Assembly: GCA_003520545.1 (NCBI GenBank)
Contig: DOUP01000135.1
Span: forward strand, 508 to 43,645
Direction of reading: 5' to 3'
From: Maritimibacter sp.
GTDB taxonomy: Bacteria; Pseudomonadota; Alphaproteobacteria; Rhodobacterales; Rhodobacteraceae
Length of the DNA: 43,138 nt
Of the stretch, positions 18,539 to 26,427 are shown piece by piece. Below the pieces are notes generated by a model. That model searched no databases, was not told the DNA's origin, and saw only the letters and a list, made by a program, of their open reading frames with translations. The position numbers were made by a program, and so were the translations under genes. The number at the start of each line of letters is the position of its first letter. Position 1 is the stretch's first letter.

Positions 18539-18744
18539 CACTCGGCTCCGTGGTGAACCGTGCGTTCTTGCGCCCACGCAAGCAGGCTAGGAACGTGATA
18601 GCGGATGGAGCCACGACCGAAGACCGCGAACGGCGGCCCTTTGGGATCGCGGTAATGACGGTATTTTTCAAGCGACGAGCGCGAGAGCCCGAGCAGGCCA
18701 GCGGCCGTAGGCGTATCGACATAAAGCGGTTTTTCAGGGTGCAT
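18538..18744 (-). CDS. AlpA/excisionase-like helix-turn-helix regulator
   Basis: This 68-residue protein has a winged helix-turn-helix of the AlpA/HTH_17 type. TPTAAGLLGLSRSSLEKYR forms the recognition helices, and the wing contains RYHVPSLLAWAQE, as in many excisionases. ATG at 18744 is preferred over one 18 bases upstream because GGAGGT lies 7 bases before it. Such proteins activate the integrase or assist excision in P4-like elements. It lies between the integrase-linked hypothetical gene and the replication block, and its stop overlaps the next start. Confidence 0.82.
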   Translation of the reverse strand: MHPEKPLYVDTPTAAGLLGLSRSSLEKYRHYRDPKGPPFAVFGRGSIRYHVPSLLAWAQERTVHHGAE

Positions 18745-18795
18745 CGTGGCGACCTCCAACATTTCGAGTATGTCGAAGGTGGCCTATTCCGACCC

Positions 18796-19515
18796 TTATT
18801 TCGCCACGTATGCCCCGGCATTGTCAGACTGTGCACCGGCATTGTCGGGCCGGTCTTCTGCAAGCCATTTCTTCACATAGCGTTCCGCCGTGCGAGGGAC
18901 CGGATGAAACGCCGGATCCGGTTCGATCTTCCGAATAGCTTCAAGCACCGCCAAGGCCACCTGAATGATGATAGGAGACCCGTCTTCGCGGGTGCAGCCC
19001 GCGAACCCTGCGGCCCGCAATTTGTTAAACTCCGCGCGCCCGGCGTTTTTCATAACGACAGTCTTGTCATCGGTGGTCCATCTGACTTCCGCCTTCTTTC
19101 GGTTGGCGGCCTGAATCGGCCGCTCCGCAGGGGGCGCTGTCTGTAGCTCGCCAGGGAGAAGGGAATGGCAAGCTGGGTCAGCCCGAGCGGGATCAAACCA
19201 CGGCGGCTGGAAGCCACGCTTCGCACCAAGGGCGAGATAGGCTTCCGGAGATTGATCGTGGCGGCTTTCGTCTTCGCGCAAGATCGTTTCAATGTGCGCA
19301 ATTTTCGCCTTAACCCGAAAGGCCCAAGCCTCCCGGGCATGCGCCCATGCCTCGCATCCCGGGAGCCACGCCCCGAAATCTCGGTCGTCCCCCGCTCGCT
19401 CGGGAGGGAGAACCCCTGCAAGGAGACAAGCAGCCTCATGCGCGGTCACGGTGCCCTGTTCCAGCCATTCCGATAGTGCCGCCATCTGGCGGGCTTCAAG
19501 CTTTTCTTCGGTCAT
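18796..19515 (-). CDS. Hypothetical 239-aa protein coupled to the integrase
   Basis: The family is unknown to me. The protein has a helical N-terminus (residues 1-90), a proline- and alanine-rich linker around 130-150, a basic segment (NRKKAEVRWTTDDKTVVMK), and a C-terminal repeat of DNAGA. The start overlaps the integrase stop by 4 bases (ATGA), so the two are translated together. Similar genes often follow integrases in alphaproteobacterial islands, possibly as DNA-binding helpers, but nothing visible here proves it. Confidence 0.65.
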   Translation of the reverse strand: MTEEKLEARQMAALSEWLEQGTVTAHEAACLLAGVLPPERAGDDRDFGAWLPGCEAWAHAREAWAFRVKAKIAHIETILREDESRHDQSPEAYLALGAKRGFQPPWFDPARADPACHSLLPGELQTAPPAERPIQAANRKKAEVRWTTDDKTVVMKNAGRAEFNKLRAAGFAGCTREDGSPIIIQVALAVLEAIRKIEPDPAFHPVPRTAERYVKKWLAEDRPDNAGAQSDNAGAYVAK

Positions 19516-20873
19516 GCCTGCCCCCTTTTTTTCGCATCAATCGGAACAACATTCGCCCCCAGCCCGAGCGCGGCGGCCACCTCGTTCCCGATAAGGTCAG
19601 CCGCGCGGCGTTGCGGGTCCGCTGCGAGATGGGCGTAGCGTTTCGTGGTGGCGGCCTGAGAATGCCCAAGAAGGGCGCCGATCTGGTGCAGGCTAAGCCC
19701 CACCCCGGCCCCCACGGCCGCATTGGAGTGGCGCAGATCGTGCAATCGCGTTCCCTCAATTCCGGCCTCCCGGCAGACCGCGCGCCAAAGGCGGTTTACA
19801 TCGGCACGGGGCTTCTCGTTCGCTGTCCCGGCCGAGGTGCTTGCGATGACGAAGCGCCCAACCCGGGGCAACCCGTCGAGCAACACCAGCGCGGCGCCCC
19901 CCAGCACGATCACTTTGGCGCCGGTCTTCGAGTCTGGCAACCGGAGCATCCCGCGCTGAAAATCGACATGCGCCCATTCTAGGTCAAGAATTTCCCGCAC
20001 CCGGGCACCGGTCAGCAAAAGGAGCCGGATCGCCGCAACGGAATGAACGTCAAAGTGAGCTCGGCGGTTCTCAGGGGCAGGAAGGTGCTTCGCGCCGGGC
20101 TTGCTTTCGTCAACTCGCCACGGCAGCCCCTCGGTTTCCGCGAGGGTCAGTACAGCGCCGAGGGCCTGCATTTCTTCCAAGGACAGGAAGCGTTCGCGGC
20201 CGCGCTCCTTAAATGCCTCCACCCCGGACGCCGGATTCTGCGAACCCTCGGGGAGCAAGCCGAGGTCAATGGCCCACCTAAACATGGCCTTCAAAACGGC
20301 CAGCGCCCTGTTGGCAATGATCGGGCCGCCCCTCGTCTTCTGGGCCGCCGTCCGCTTCGCGCCCGCCTTCTTGGCGCCCGTCGCTTTCCGGGCAATCGCA
20401 CAATGCAGTTTAGCCACGTCGCTGCGCGTGAGTGTCACGGCCTTTCGGGAGCCAATGGCGGGCAGGATATGCGTGTCCAGCACGGCGCGATACAGCTTCG
20501 CGGTCGTTTCTTTACGCTTGGGCACAACGTGCCTAGAAAGCCACTCAGCCGCAATCTCGGAAATCGTGTCGGCCGCCCGGGCCTCGGAGCGTTCGGCCGC
20601 AGGATCGGCGCCGAGGCGCACCTTGGCGAGAAGGTCTTTCGCCATGTCGCGGGCCTGTTCCGGCGTGACGGTCTCAGGGTTGCCCAGCACAACGCGCTTC
20701 TTGGCCGTGCCGCGCCCCCCGGCACCCGGGCGATATTCGAGAATCCATGAGCGCGAACCCGAGGGACGCACGAGGATCCCGAAGCCCTTGAGCGCGTCGT
20801 CATAGTAGACCACCGGCTTCTCGGGGGTCTCGATTGCCGCGATGGTGCGGCGGGCGATCTTGATGACTGGCAT
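19512..20873 (-). CDS. int: Tyrosine recombinase (integrase) of the island
   Basis: The 453-residue protein has an N-terminal DUF4102-type arm-binding domain (VVYYDDALKGFGILVRPSG), a SAM-like core-binding domain around 90-200, and a C-terminal catalytic domain. The catalytic residues are visible: R in TGARVREILDLEW, K in DSKTGAK, H/R in LHDLRHS, H in LLGHS and Y in TTKRYAH. ATG at 20873 is preferred, with GGAGG five to six bases upstream; the frame can extend to 20930, but that would run over the tandem repeats that also occur at the other end. It integrates and excises the island at tRNA-Asn. It reads away from attR, which is unusual only in being at the end far from the intact tRNA. Confidence 0.95.
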   Translation of the reverse strand: MPVIKIARRTIAAIETPEKPVVYYDDALKGFGILVRPSGSRSWILEYRPGAGGRGTAKKRVVLGNPETVTPEQARDMAKDLLAKVRLGADPAAERSEARAADTISEIAAEWLSRHVVPKRKETTAKLYRAVLDTHILPAIGSRKAVTLTRSDVAKLHCAIARKATGAKKAGAKRTAAQKTRGGPIIANRALAVLKAMFRWAIDLGLLPEGSQNPASGVEAFKERGRERFLSLEEMQALGAVLTLAETEGLPWRVDESKPGAKHLPAPENRRAHFDVHSVAAIRLLLLTGARVREILDLEWAHVDFQRGMLRLPDSKTGAKVIVLGGAALVLLDGLPRVGRFVIASTSAGTANEKPRADVNRLWRAVCREAGIEGTRLHDLRHSNAAVGAGVGLSLHQIGALLGHSQAATTKRYAHLAADPQRRAADLIGNEVAAALGLGANVVPIDAKKRGQA

Positions 20874-20909
20874 TTCGGCCTCCGGGCTCCCGGTTGCGAC
20901 TTGAGAGCG

Positions 20910-20932
20910 GAATCGCCACCGAGTCGCCACCG
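20910..20932 (-). repeat. Right-end tandem 11-bp repeats, candidate integrase arm sites
   Basis: Two adjacent copies of GGTGGCGAYTC on the minus strand match 146-168 at the opposite end, with one mismatch over 23 bases. They lie between the integrase start and attR. Nearby, TTCAATA (20978-20984) and TATTGAA (20998-21004) form an inverted repeat, and ATGAAA is repeated close to the core. Together this looks like an attachment region with integrase and accessory-factor sites. Confidence 0.55.
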
Positions 20933-21048
20933 GTCATTGAAATCAAAAGATAAGCATTGCGGCCAAAAATGCAATTATTCAATAGAAACCAGTGTGTTAT
21001 TGAAAGAATGCGAAACCGCATGAAAGCCCATGAAACCGGATTTCTATA

Positions 21049-21094
21049 ACTGTTAATCAATTGGTCGTAGGTTCGATCCCTACCGCCGGAGCCA
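21049..21094 (+). repeat. attR: 46-bp duplicate of the tRNA-Asn 3' end
   Basis: This copy is identical to 32-77 and contains the anticodon-to-CCA portion of tRNA-Asn without the 5' half, so it is not a functional gene. It marks the right boundary of the island. Confidence 0.93.
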
Positions 21095-21102
21095 ACAAAA
21101 AC

Positions 21103-21132
21103 AAAGCCTTAGCGAGAAATCGCTGAGGCTTT
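21103..21132 (+). terminator. Displaced chromosomal tRNA-Asn terminator
   Basis: AAAGCCTTAGCGA (21103-21115) pairs with TCGCTGAGGCTTT (21120-21132) around a GAAA loop, with a single T-G wobble, followed by a T-rich stretch. Directly behind attR it is probably the original terminator of the tRNA gene, separated from it by the insertion. Confidence 0.8.
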
Positions 21133-21210
21133 GATCGTTTTTAGTCTCTTTTTAGTCTCTCAAATCATGTTGTTTTGAGGTGATTTTCTATGTTCGGCTA
21201 TGTGATCAGG

Positions 21211-21560
21211 TCACTCGTCATTGAACGGACTAACCGCTTTCTGAAGTAAGGCCGATTGAGCTGAAAATGCCCTGCTCCGCTCTCCATCAATCATCAATGT
21301 AACCGACATGCGATAGTTGCGTTGCGAAACCAGAATGGATGCGTCGTCGAGCCCCAACGTTCTCGCGATGATGGTGGCATCCTGCGCACCAATGCGGAAT
21401 GAAATGACGGTTCCGGCATTTCCGAGGATGGCGTCGGTGATGGAGGCTTTGACACCTGAGAGATACCGCCCCGCCAGAGTGAGCGCGACGCGGTATTTGC
21501 AAGCTCGGAATGCATGTGAGCGGTGGTTTCTGTGGTGAAGAAACTCAACCCGACCAGCAG
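21211..21560 (-). pseudogene. C-terminal remnant of a conjugation-type (VirD4/TraG or DUF87) ATPase, frameshifted
   Basis: The minus strand encodes KYRVALTLAGRYLSGV, then ITDAILGNAGTVISFRIGAQ, then SVTLMIDGERSRAFSA before a TGA at 21211. This matches the C-terminal end of type IV secretion or HerA-like DNA-transfer ATPases. Just upstream, FFTTETTAHMHSE in a second frame corresponds to the preceding FTTE...SEARKYR part, and one missing base near 21504 explains the shift. No start or ATP-binding region is left. It lies outside attR and so derives from an earlier mobile element at this site. Confidence 0.65.
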
Positions 21561-21653
21561 GGGCAAAAAGTAGTTTAAATTACGCTGGAAACTGCCCAAG
21601 GTTTGGAGAGTAGTTCAAATAAAGCGAGTCGAATTGTGGTTGAGAAAGAAAAA

Positions 21654-22394
21654 ATGACAATACAGCCTCCAAGTTTACACGCGACCGAAGATAGTTTTTC
21701 GTTATCCCTTGTCAACGCGCTGCGTTGCGTCAGCATTATTCTCTTTGCCGCCTTTCCGTCACCTTCGGAAGCTCAGGCGGAGGCCAGACCGTTCTGTCTT
21801 CATACAGAGCCTTTTGCGCCAGATGGCGTCATTGTCCGAATGGGAACCGAGTATTATCGAACCTGCCGCAATCGGAGTACGGACCTGCCTTGGCGCCGCT
21901 TCCTTTTAAAAATGGATCCGGCATTGGTTCCGAACCTGTTTTCAGACTTTCCTCCAACGAGTCTGACCATTGCCGAAAACATCGAAAGCTTGGATCGGCA
22001 GGCAAGTTCACTTCGCATGAAAGAGAAGTCTGGAACGGTAACAATGGGCGGGGTTGATTATGTGGTCTATGAGTCTCCTCCTGCTGAAAAGACCGGTCTA
22101 CCGAACTTGATCACATGGGTATATGATGCCAAAGGAGAGAGCATTATTCCATCTCACTGGGTGGAGTGCGTTGGGGCTGCTTTCATTTATGAAGGCGATA
22201 CAATGTCTTGCTTCCTCAGGGTGCGAAAGGGGGATGTTACAGGAATGCTTCATTTTATAGGAAGTATTGAAAGAGGGTTCGGTTTTATGGATCATTTCCC
22301 TGAATTCGCACAAGATATAGTTCGTGTGCTCGACGTTGCCAACGTCACGGACGAAATGGACAAATATACAACGTTTCTTGATGTGATCGAATAG
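21654..22394 (+). CDS. Hypothetical exported protein
   Basis: The product has 246 residues counted from ATG at 21654. A TTG at 21603 in frame is the alternative start. A signal-peptide-like hydrophobic stretch (ALRCVSIILFAAF) is followed by an SEAQA-EA cleavage pattern near residue 42, so export to the periplasm is likely. The remainder is a soluble mixed fold with four or more cysteines, perhaps disulphide-bonded; no family is recognised. The base composition is lower in GC than the neighbouring housekeeping genes, which suggests acquisition. Its stop codon abuts a GGCATTGTTGCAAA sequence resembling an IS end, so the C-terminus may be truncated. Confidence 0.6.
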   Translation: MTIQPPSLHATEDSFSLSLVNALRCVSIILFAAFPSPSEAQAEARPFCLHTEPFAPDGVIVRMGTEYYRTCRNRSTDLPWRRFLLKMDPALVPNLFSDFPPTSLTIAENIESLDRQASSLRMKEKSGTVTMGGVDYVVYESPPAEKTGLPNLITWVYDAKGESIIPSHWVECVGAAFIYEGDTMSCFLRVRKGDVTGMLHFIGSIERGFGFMDHFPEFAQDIVRVLDVANVTDEMDKYTTFLDVIE

Positions 22395-22420
22395 GCATTG
22401 TTGCAAAGCTCTGATCGCTA

Positions 22421-23253
22421 GGGTCAGGACTCATAGCCAGTAGATGACGGTTGCTGCGAGTGGGATTGCTGAGAGGAAGACCTTTGGGCACCGGCCATAC
22501 CGTGTTGCCACACGCCGCCAGCCCTTGAGCCTGCCGAATATGATCTCGATCCGGTTGCGCCGTTTGTATCGGCGCTTGTCGTACTTCACGGTTTTCTTGC
22601 GCTGTTTTCAACCGGGGATACACGCGCGTATCCCTTTGTCTTTCAATGCTTCCCTGAACCAGTCAACCTCGTAGCCTCGCTCTCCGAGCAGCCAGTCGAC
22701 ATCCGGCAGACTGTCACAAAGCGCCCGCGCACCGATGGAGTCGCTCACCTGCCCGGCAGTGACGAACAGGTTGAGTGGACGCCCTGGCTGTCGCAGATGG
22801 CGTGCAATTTCGTGTTCATGCCGCCCTTGGTCCGTCCGATCAGGCGACCGCGCCCCCATTTTTTTGACGCCCAGACTGGACGCAGTTCGGTGAGCCTTCA
22901 GATAAGTGGCGTCGATCATCACGGTTTTCTTCTCGCCGTGCTCGGCCGCCAATCCCGCCATCATCTTCGCGAAGACACCCCTTTCGCTCCACCGCTTCCA
23001 GCGATTGTAGAGCGTCTTGTGGGGGCCATACTCCTTCGGCGCATCCCGCCAGCGCAACCCATTGCGATTGATGAAGATAATCCCGCTCAAAACCCGTCGG
23101 TCATTAACCCTTAGCTTGCCATGGGACTTCGGGAAGTAGGGCTCCAAACGCGCCATCTGCGCATCTGTTAGCCAAAAGAGATCAGACATGTTCACCGCTC
23201 GATTGTTGAACGGTGAATCACGCAGTCCACCGGAAATCAATGGGTCCGGACCC
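22421..23253 (-). mobile_element. IS5-family (IS427-group) insertion sequence, decayed
   Basis: The ends GGGTCAGGACTCAT (left) and GGGTCCGGACCCAT (right, read inward) are imperfect inverted repeats. TA flanks both sides (CTA before, TAG after), consistent with a 2-bp target duplication. The single minus-strand transposase frame fills the 833-bp element. The transposase carries inactivating changes, so the element is probably immobile by itself. Confidence 0.85.
22431..23189 (-). pseudogene. IS5-family transposase with two frameshifts and a nonsense codon
   Basis: The protein begins MSDLFWLTDAQMARLEPYF and has the IS427-group pattern (IFINRNGLRWRDAPKEYGPHK; MIDATYLKAHRTA; LLGERGYEVDWFREAL). 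Between an A7 run (22859-22865) and about 22783 the expected GRLIGRTKGGMNTK-type segment is found only in the +1 frame, so two opposite one-base shifts enclose about 25 wrong residues. A TGA at 22608-22610 then interrupts the frame just before KQRKKTVKYDKRRYKRRN; the family normally has an Arg codon there. The A7 run could instead be a programmed slippage site, but the second shift and the stop argue for decay. Confidence 0.8.
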
Positions 23254-23356
23254 TAGAGATTGCAGCCTCTAAGCCCTTTCTCTTTTGGAGAACAACTGGG
23301 GCTTCCCGATCCGGCGCGCGGGCGCCATCATGGCGGCCCGCCACCCCCTGTAACGC

Positions 23357-24256
23357 TCAACTCCGATCCCGGATCAGCCCCTCTTGCACGGCCTCCGCGA
23401 CCATCACGCCGTCCTGGTTGAAGATCTGGCCGCGCGAGAAGCCGCGCGCGCCGCCGGCCCAGGGGCTGTCCGTGGCATAGAGCAGCCAGTCGTCGGCCTT
23501 CACCGGCGCATGGAACCACATGGCGTGATCGAGCGAGGCGACCTGCATGTCAGGGTCCATGAAACTCTTGCCATGCGGCATCATCGCCACCGCGAGCAGC
23601 CCCATGTCCGAGGCAAAGGCAAGTGCGGCGCGATGCAGGCTTTCATCGTCGGGAAGCCCACCGCGGGTGCGGAACCAGAAATTTGACTGCGGCTCGGTAT
23701 TCGACCGGTCGAAGGGTGCGCGGGGGTCGCACATGCGGATCTCCAGTGGACGTTTCTCAGCGACCCGGAGAAAGCCCTCGGGCAAAGAATCGCGATGTGC
23801 CTCGATCATTTCTGCTTCAGTGGGGAGCGCATCGGGGGCCGGCACATCCGGCATATCCGATTGATGCGACAGGCCGCCCTCCTCAACCTGGAACGAACAG
23901 GACATGTTGAGGATGACCTCGCCGTCCTGCTGGGCGACCACCCGACGGGTGTTGAAGCTGCGCCCGTCCCGGTCGCGGGACACGAGGTAGAGGATCGGTT
24001 TCTCGCTATCGCCCGCACGGATGAAATAGGCGTGGAGCGAATGCGCGATCCGATCAGGCTCCACGGTACGCATCGCGGCGCGCAACGCCTGTCCGATCAC
24101 CTGCCCGCCAAAGACACGCCCCTGCCCACCCGGCGTCGCCATGCCACGGTAAATGTCGCGGTCGATCTCTTCCACTTCCAGAAGCTCGACGAAAAGCTCC
24201 GCCATTCCGGCGCTGTCGGTGGGAACGGGTTCCATCGGGGGTCTTTGGTCGCTCAC
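23357..24256 (-). CDS. tesB: Acyl-CoA thioesterase II
   Basis: The 299-residue double-hotdog thioesterase hydrolyses medium- and long-chain acyl-CoA to free fatty acid and CoA in the cytosol. The family patterns GRVFGGQVIGQALRAA, LHAYFIRAGD and RSFNTRRVVAQQDG are in the first half; FASDMGLLAVAMMPHG with the catalytic Asp, and the VAEAVQEGLIR end with the catalytic Gln, are in the second. Length is normal for TesB. It starts 5 bases after the stop of the acyl-CoA ligase gene, so the two are one operon: activation and release of acyl-CoA. Confidence 0.93.
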   Translation of the reverse strand: MSDQRPPMEPVPTDSAGMAELFVELLEVEEIDRDIYRGMATPGGQGRVFGGQVIGQALRAAMRTVEPDRIAHSLHAYFIRAGDSEKPILYLVSRDRDGRSFNTRRVVAQQDGEVILNMSCSFQVEEGGLSHQSDMPDVPAPDALPTEAEMIEAHRDSLPEGFLRVAEKRPLEIRMCDPRAPFDRSNTEPQSNFWFRTRGGLPDDESLHRAALAFASDMGLLAVAMMPHGKSFMDPDMQVASLDHAMWFHAPVKADDWLLYATDSPWAGGARGFSRGQIFNQDGVMVAEAVQEGLIRDRS

Positions 24257-24261
24257 GGGCG

Positions 24262-25908
24262 CTATACCTCTCGTCGCAGTGCTTTTCGGTCAGCCTTTCC
24301 CACCGGGGTATGCGGGAGTTCGTCGCGGAATTCCAGATGGCGGGGGATTTCGTGACGCCCGAGTTTATCGGCGAGAAAACCCTGAAGTGCTTCAAGCGTG
24401 AACGGTTCGGCCCCGTCGCGCAAAGTGACAAACACCTTGGCGCTTTCACCCCGGTAGTCATCGGGCACGCCGATGGCCATCGCCTCGACCACGTCCGGGT
24501 GCTGATGCACCGCCTTTTCGATGACCAACGGATAGACGTTGAAGCCCCCCGAGAGGATCAGGTCTTTCTTCCGGTCCACGATATAGAAAAACCCGTCCTC
24601 ATCCATGTAGCCCACGTCGCCGGTGAGCAGCCAGCCATCGCGCAGCGCCTCCGCCGTCTCCTCCGGCTTGTTCCAATAGGCCTGCGTCACGTTCGGCCCG
24701 CAGACGGCAATCTCGCCAACCTCTCCGGGGCACAGCACCCGGTCGGCGTCCTCGACGTCCACGATCTTCGCATCCATCCCGGTGACCGGCACACCAATGG
24801 ACCCGGCCTTCTCCTCTGGCGTGTCCCTTTGGATCAGCGTGCCCGCCGCCGCCGTCTCTGTCATGCCCCAGCCGCCCCGCACGTCCAGTCCGGTCAGCTC
24901 GCGCACCCGCTTGCGCACTTCGTCGGGCATCGGTGCCCCACCAGCCGAAGCATAGCTGAGCGAGGCGAGCTTCTCGGGGCTCACCCCCTCGGCCTGCAAG
25001 ATCCCGATCCACGTCGTCGGCACCCCGCCAAAGGACGCGATCTCGTGGCGGGCGATTTCCTCGACCGCCTGCGTTGCATCGAAACGAAGCCGCAGATGGA
25101 TCAGCCCGCCCTCGTAGGTCCGCTTCATCAACGCCGTCACGAGCCCCATGATATGAAACAGCGGAGAATAGACGAGGCTCGATTTGCCCGGCTCGGCGGC
25201 CGGTTCGTCCAGCGACATGGCATGATAAATCTGGACACCCGCGCAGAGGTTCGCGTGGGTGAGAACTGCCGCTTTCGGAAGCCCCGTGGTCCCGCCGGTG
25301 TATTGCAACAGCGCCACGTCGTCCGGCGTGACCGCGACCGGATCGAACGCCGCGCCCTCGTGGTCCGCCCAGAAGTCCTCGACCGCAACCGCCCCGGACA
25401 GCACCGGACAGTCACGCCCCGCGCCGGAAATCGGGTCGGGACATTGCAAGACCGTCGGCATCTCCCGATGTGCGAGCAACGTTTTGAAATGATGCGACAA
25501 TTCGGGCGTCGTCAGCGTGACCACGATCTTGGCGCCGCTGTCGTCGAGCTTATGCGCAATCTCCTGATCCGCGTCCAGCGGGCTGATGTGCGTAACCGCC
25601 GCCCCCGCCGCCAGCGCCCCGTAGAAAAAGATTGGATGCCAGGGACAATTCGGCAAATGCAGCGCGACCCGGTCCCCCTTTTCGATCCCGAAATCCCGAA
25701 GCGCCGCCGCGGCTCGGGCCACATCGCGCCGCATGTCGCCAAACGTCCACCTCTGGCCGTAGTAGTTCAACAGGGTGTCGTCCGCGAACCGCGCGAAGGC
25801 CTTGGTCAATTCGCTGTTCCAATCGGTCGGCTCCGGCGTGAAATTGCGGGGTATCGCCGCCGGATAGAACCGGTGCCAGGGCCGCGCCCCGGTCGCAGTT
25901 GCTGTCAT
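24262..25908 (-). CDS. AMP-forming acyl-CoA ligase (dicarboxylate/fatty acid type)
   Basis: The 548-residue ANL-superfamily enzyme activates a carboxylic acid with ATP and CoA. The P-loop YTGGTTGLPKAA, the GWGMTETAA A5 motif, GWLLTGDVGYMDEDGFFYIVDRKKDLI, and the C-terminal GKADRKALR with the catalytic lysine are all present. The N-terminus (RPWHRFYPAAIPRNF) resembles PimA-like dicarboxylate-CoA ligases, which is my best guess for the substrate, but long-chain fatty acids are equally possible. It is the first gene of the ligase-tesB operon and is complete. Confidence 0.88.
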   Translation of the reverse strand: MTATATGARPWHRFYPAAIPRNFTPEPTDWNSELTKAFARFADDTLLNYYGQRWTFGDMRRDVARAAAALRDFGIEKGDRVALHLPNCPWHPIFFYGALAAGAAVTHISPLDADQEIAHKLDDSGAKIVVTLTTPELSHHFKTLLAHREMPTVLQCPDPISGAGRDCPVLSGAVAVEDFWADHEGAAFDPVAVTPDDVALLQYTGGTTGLPKAAVLTHANLCAGVQIYHAMSLDEPAAEPGKSSLVYSPLFHIMGLVTALMKRTYEGGLIHLRLRFDATQAVEEIARHEIASFGGVPTTWIGILQAEGVSPEKLASLSYASAGGAPMPDEVRKRVRELTGLDVRGGWGMTETAAAGTLIQRDTPEEKAGSIGVPVTGMDAKIVDVEDADRVLCPGEVGEIAVCGPNVTQAYWNKPEETAEALRDGWLLTGDVGYMDEDGFFYIVDRKKDLILSGGFNVYPLVIEKAVHQHPDVVEAMAIGVPDDYRGESAKVFVTLRDGAEPFTLEALQGFLADKLGRHEIPRHLEFRDELPHTPVGKADRKALRREV

Positions 25909-26249
25909 TTCGTCCTCCCTTGCCCGCGCGTCGCAGGCCTGGAGAGAAGGCTAGAGACTACGCCTCACCGGTCAACGCGTGTGACGCAGGGTCAGGCCGG
26001 GCGAGGCCCGTGACGTTACGGCGAAATCAGGGCTGGCGCGGCACTGGCCCCGGCTCATCGGCGTGGCCCCGCTCACGGCAGAATTTACAATCTTGCCGGC
26101 GGCCATAGTTTCGCCTTATTCCCGCCGCGCCTGCGCCAGGTTTGCGGCGCAGGCTTTTCCCAAAGCCCCGGAAAAAGAGGGCTCAGGGACCACCTTAGGG
26201 GGGAATTCCCACGGGCGCACAGCGTCCAATAAAAAAAAGGACGAGGCAG

Positions 26250-26381
26250 ATGGCATCCTTCGAAAAACCGCGCAAATCCGCGCGCGACGACGAGCAGGCC
26301 AAATCGAAACCCACCGAGCGCAAGGACGAGGGCGACAAGCCCGCGCCGAAGCCGGTGTTTCAGGATTGGGCCGCGATCTGA
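26250..26381 (+). CDS. Small highly charged protein, 43 aa
   Basis: The frame MASFEKPRKSARDDEQ... ends in KPVFQDWAAI and then TGA. It is mostly lysine, aspartate, glutamate and proline, so it should be disordered, with a hydrophobic aromatic tail (VFQDWAAI). A purine-rich site (AGGACGAGGCAG) precedes ATG. It lies upstream of the TfoX-C gene on the same strand. I recall similar short DUF-type proteins in Rhodobacterales, but I cannot name the family. Third positions of its codons are GC-rich, which supports coding. Confidence 0.6.
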   Translation: MASFEKPRKSARDDEQAKSKPTERKDEGDKPAPKPVFQDWAAI

Positions 26382-26406
26382 TCGCAGCCCGTTGACGGCA
26401 CAGGCC

Positions 26407-26427
26407 GTGGGGGCAATGATCCCCCAT
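26407..26427 (+). promoter_or_regulatory. Hairpin enclosing the TfoX-C start codon
   Basis: GTGGGGG (26407-26413) can pair with CCCCCAT (26421-26427) across a seven-base loop. This places the AU of the start codon in the stem, and no separate purine-rich ribosome site lies between. The structure could restrain translation. It is a simple structural observation with no proof of function. Confidence 0.35.

Larger units (their letters stand above)
32..21094. mobile_element. tRNA-Asn-integrated genomic island, P4-like, carrying a defence operon
   Basis: The island is bounded by identical 46-bp direct repeats of the tRNA-Asn 3' end (32-77 and 21049-21094). It contains a tyrosine integrase next to the right repeat, an AlpA-type regulator, a primase-polymerase/helicase fusion with a candidate origin, and a six-gene minus-strand defence operon. 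I see no capsid, portal, terminase, relaxase or type IV secretion gene inside it. It therefore resembles a satellite-like or solitary integrative element. P4-like satellites are known carriers of anti-phage systems, but assigning this one to that class is inference. Confidence 0.9.

Noticed and set aside
24310..26013. 567-codon plus-strand frame opposite the acyl-CoA ligase
   Set aside because: It is the antisense shadow of a GC-rich gene with all canonical ligase motifs on the minus strand.
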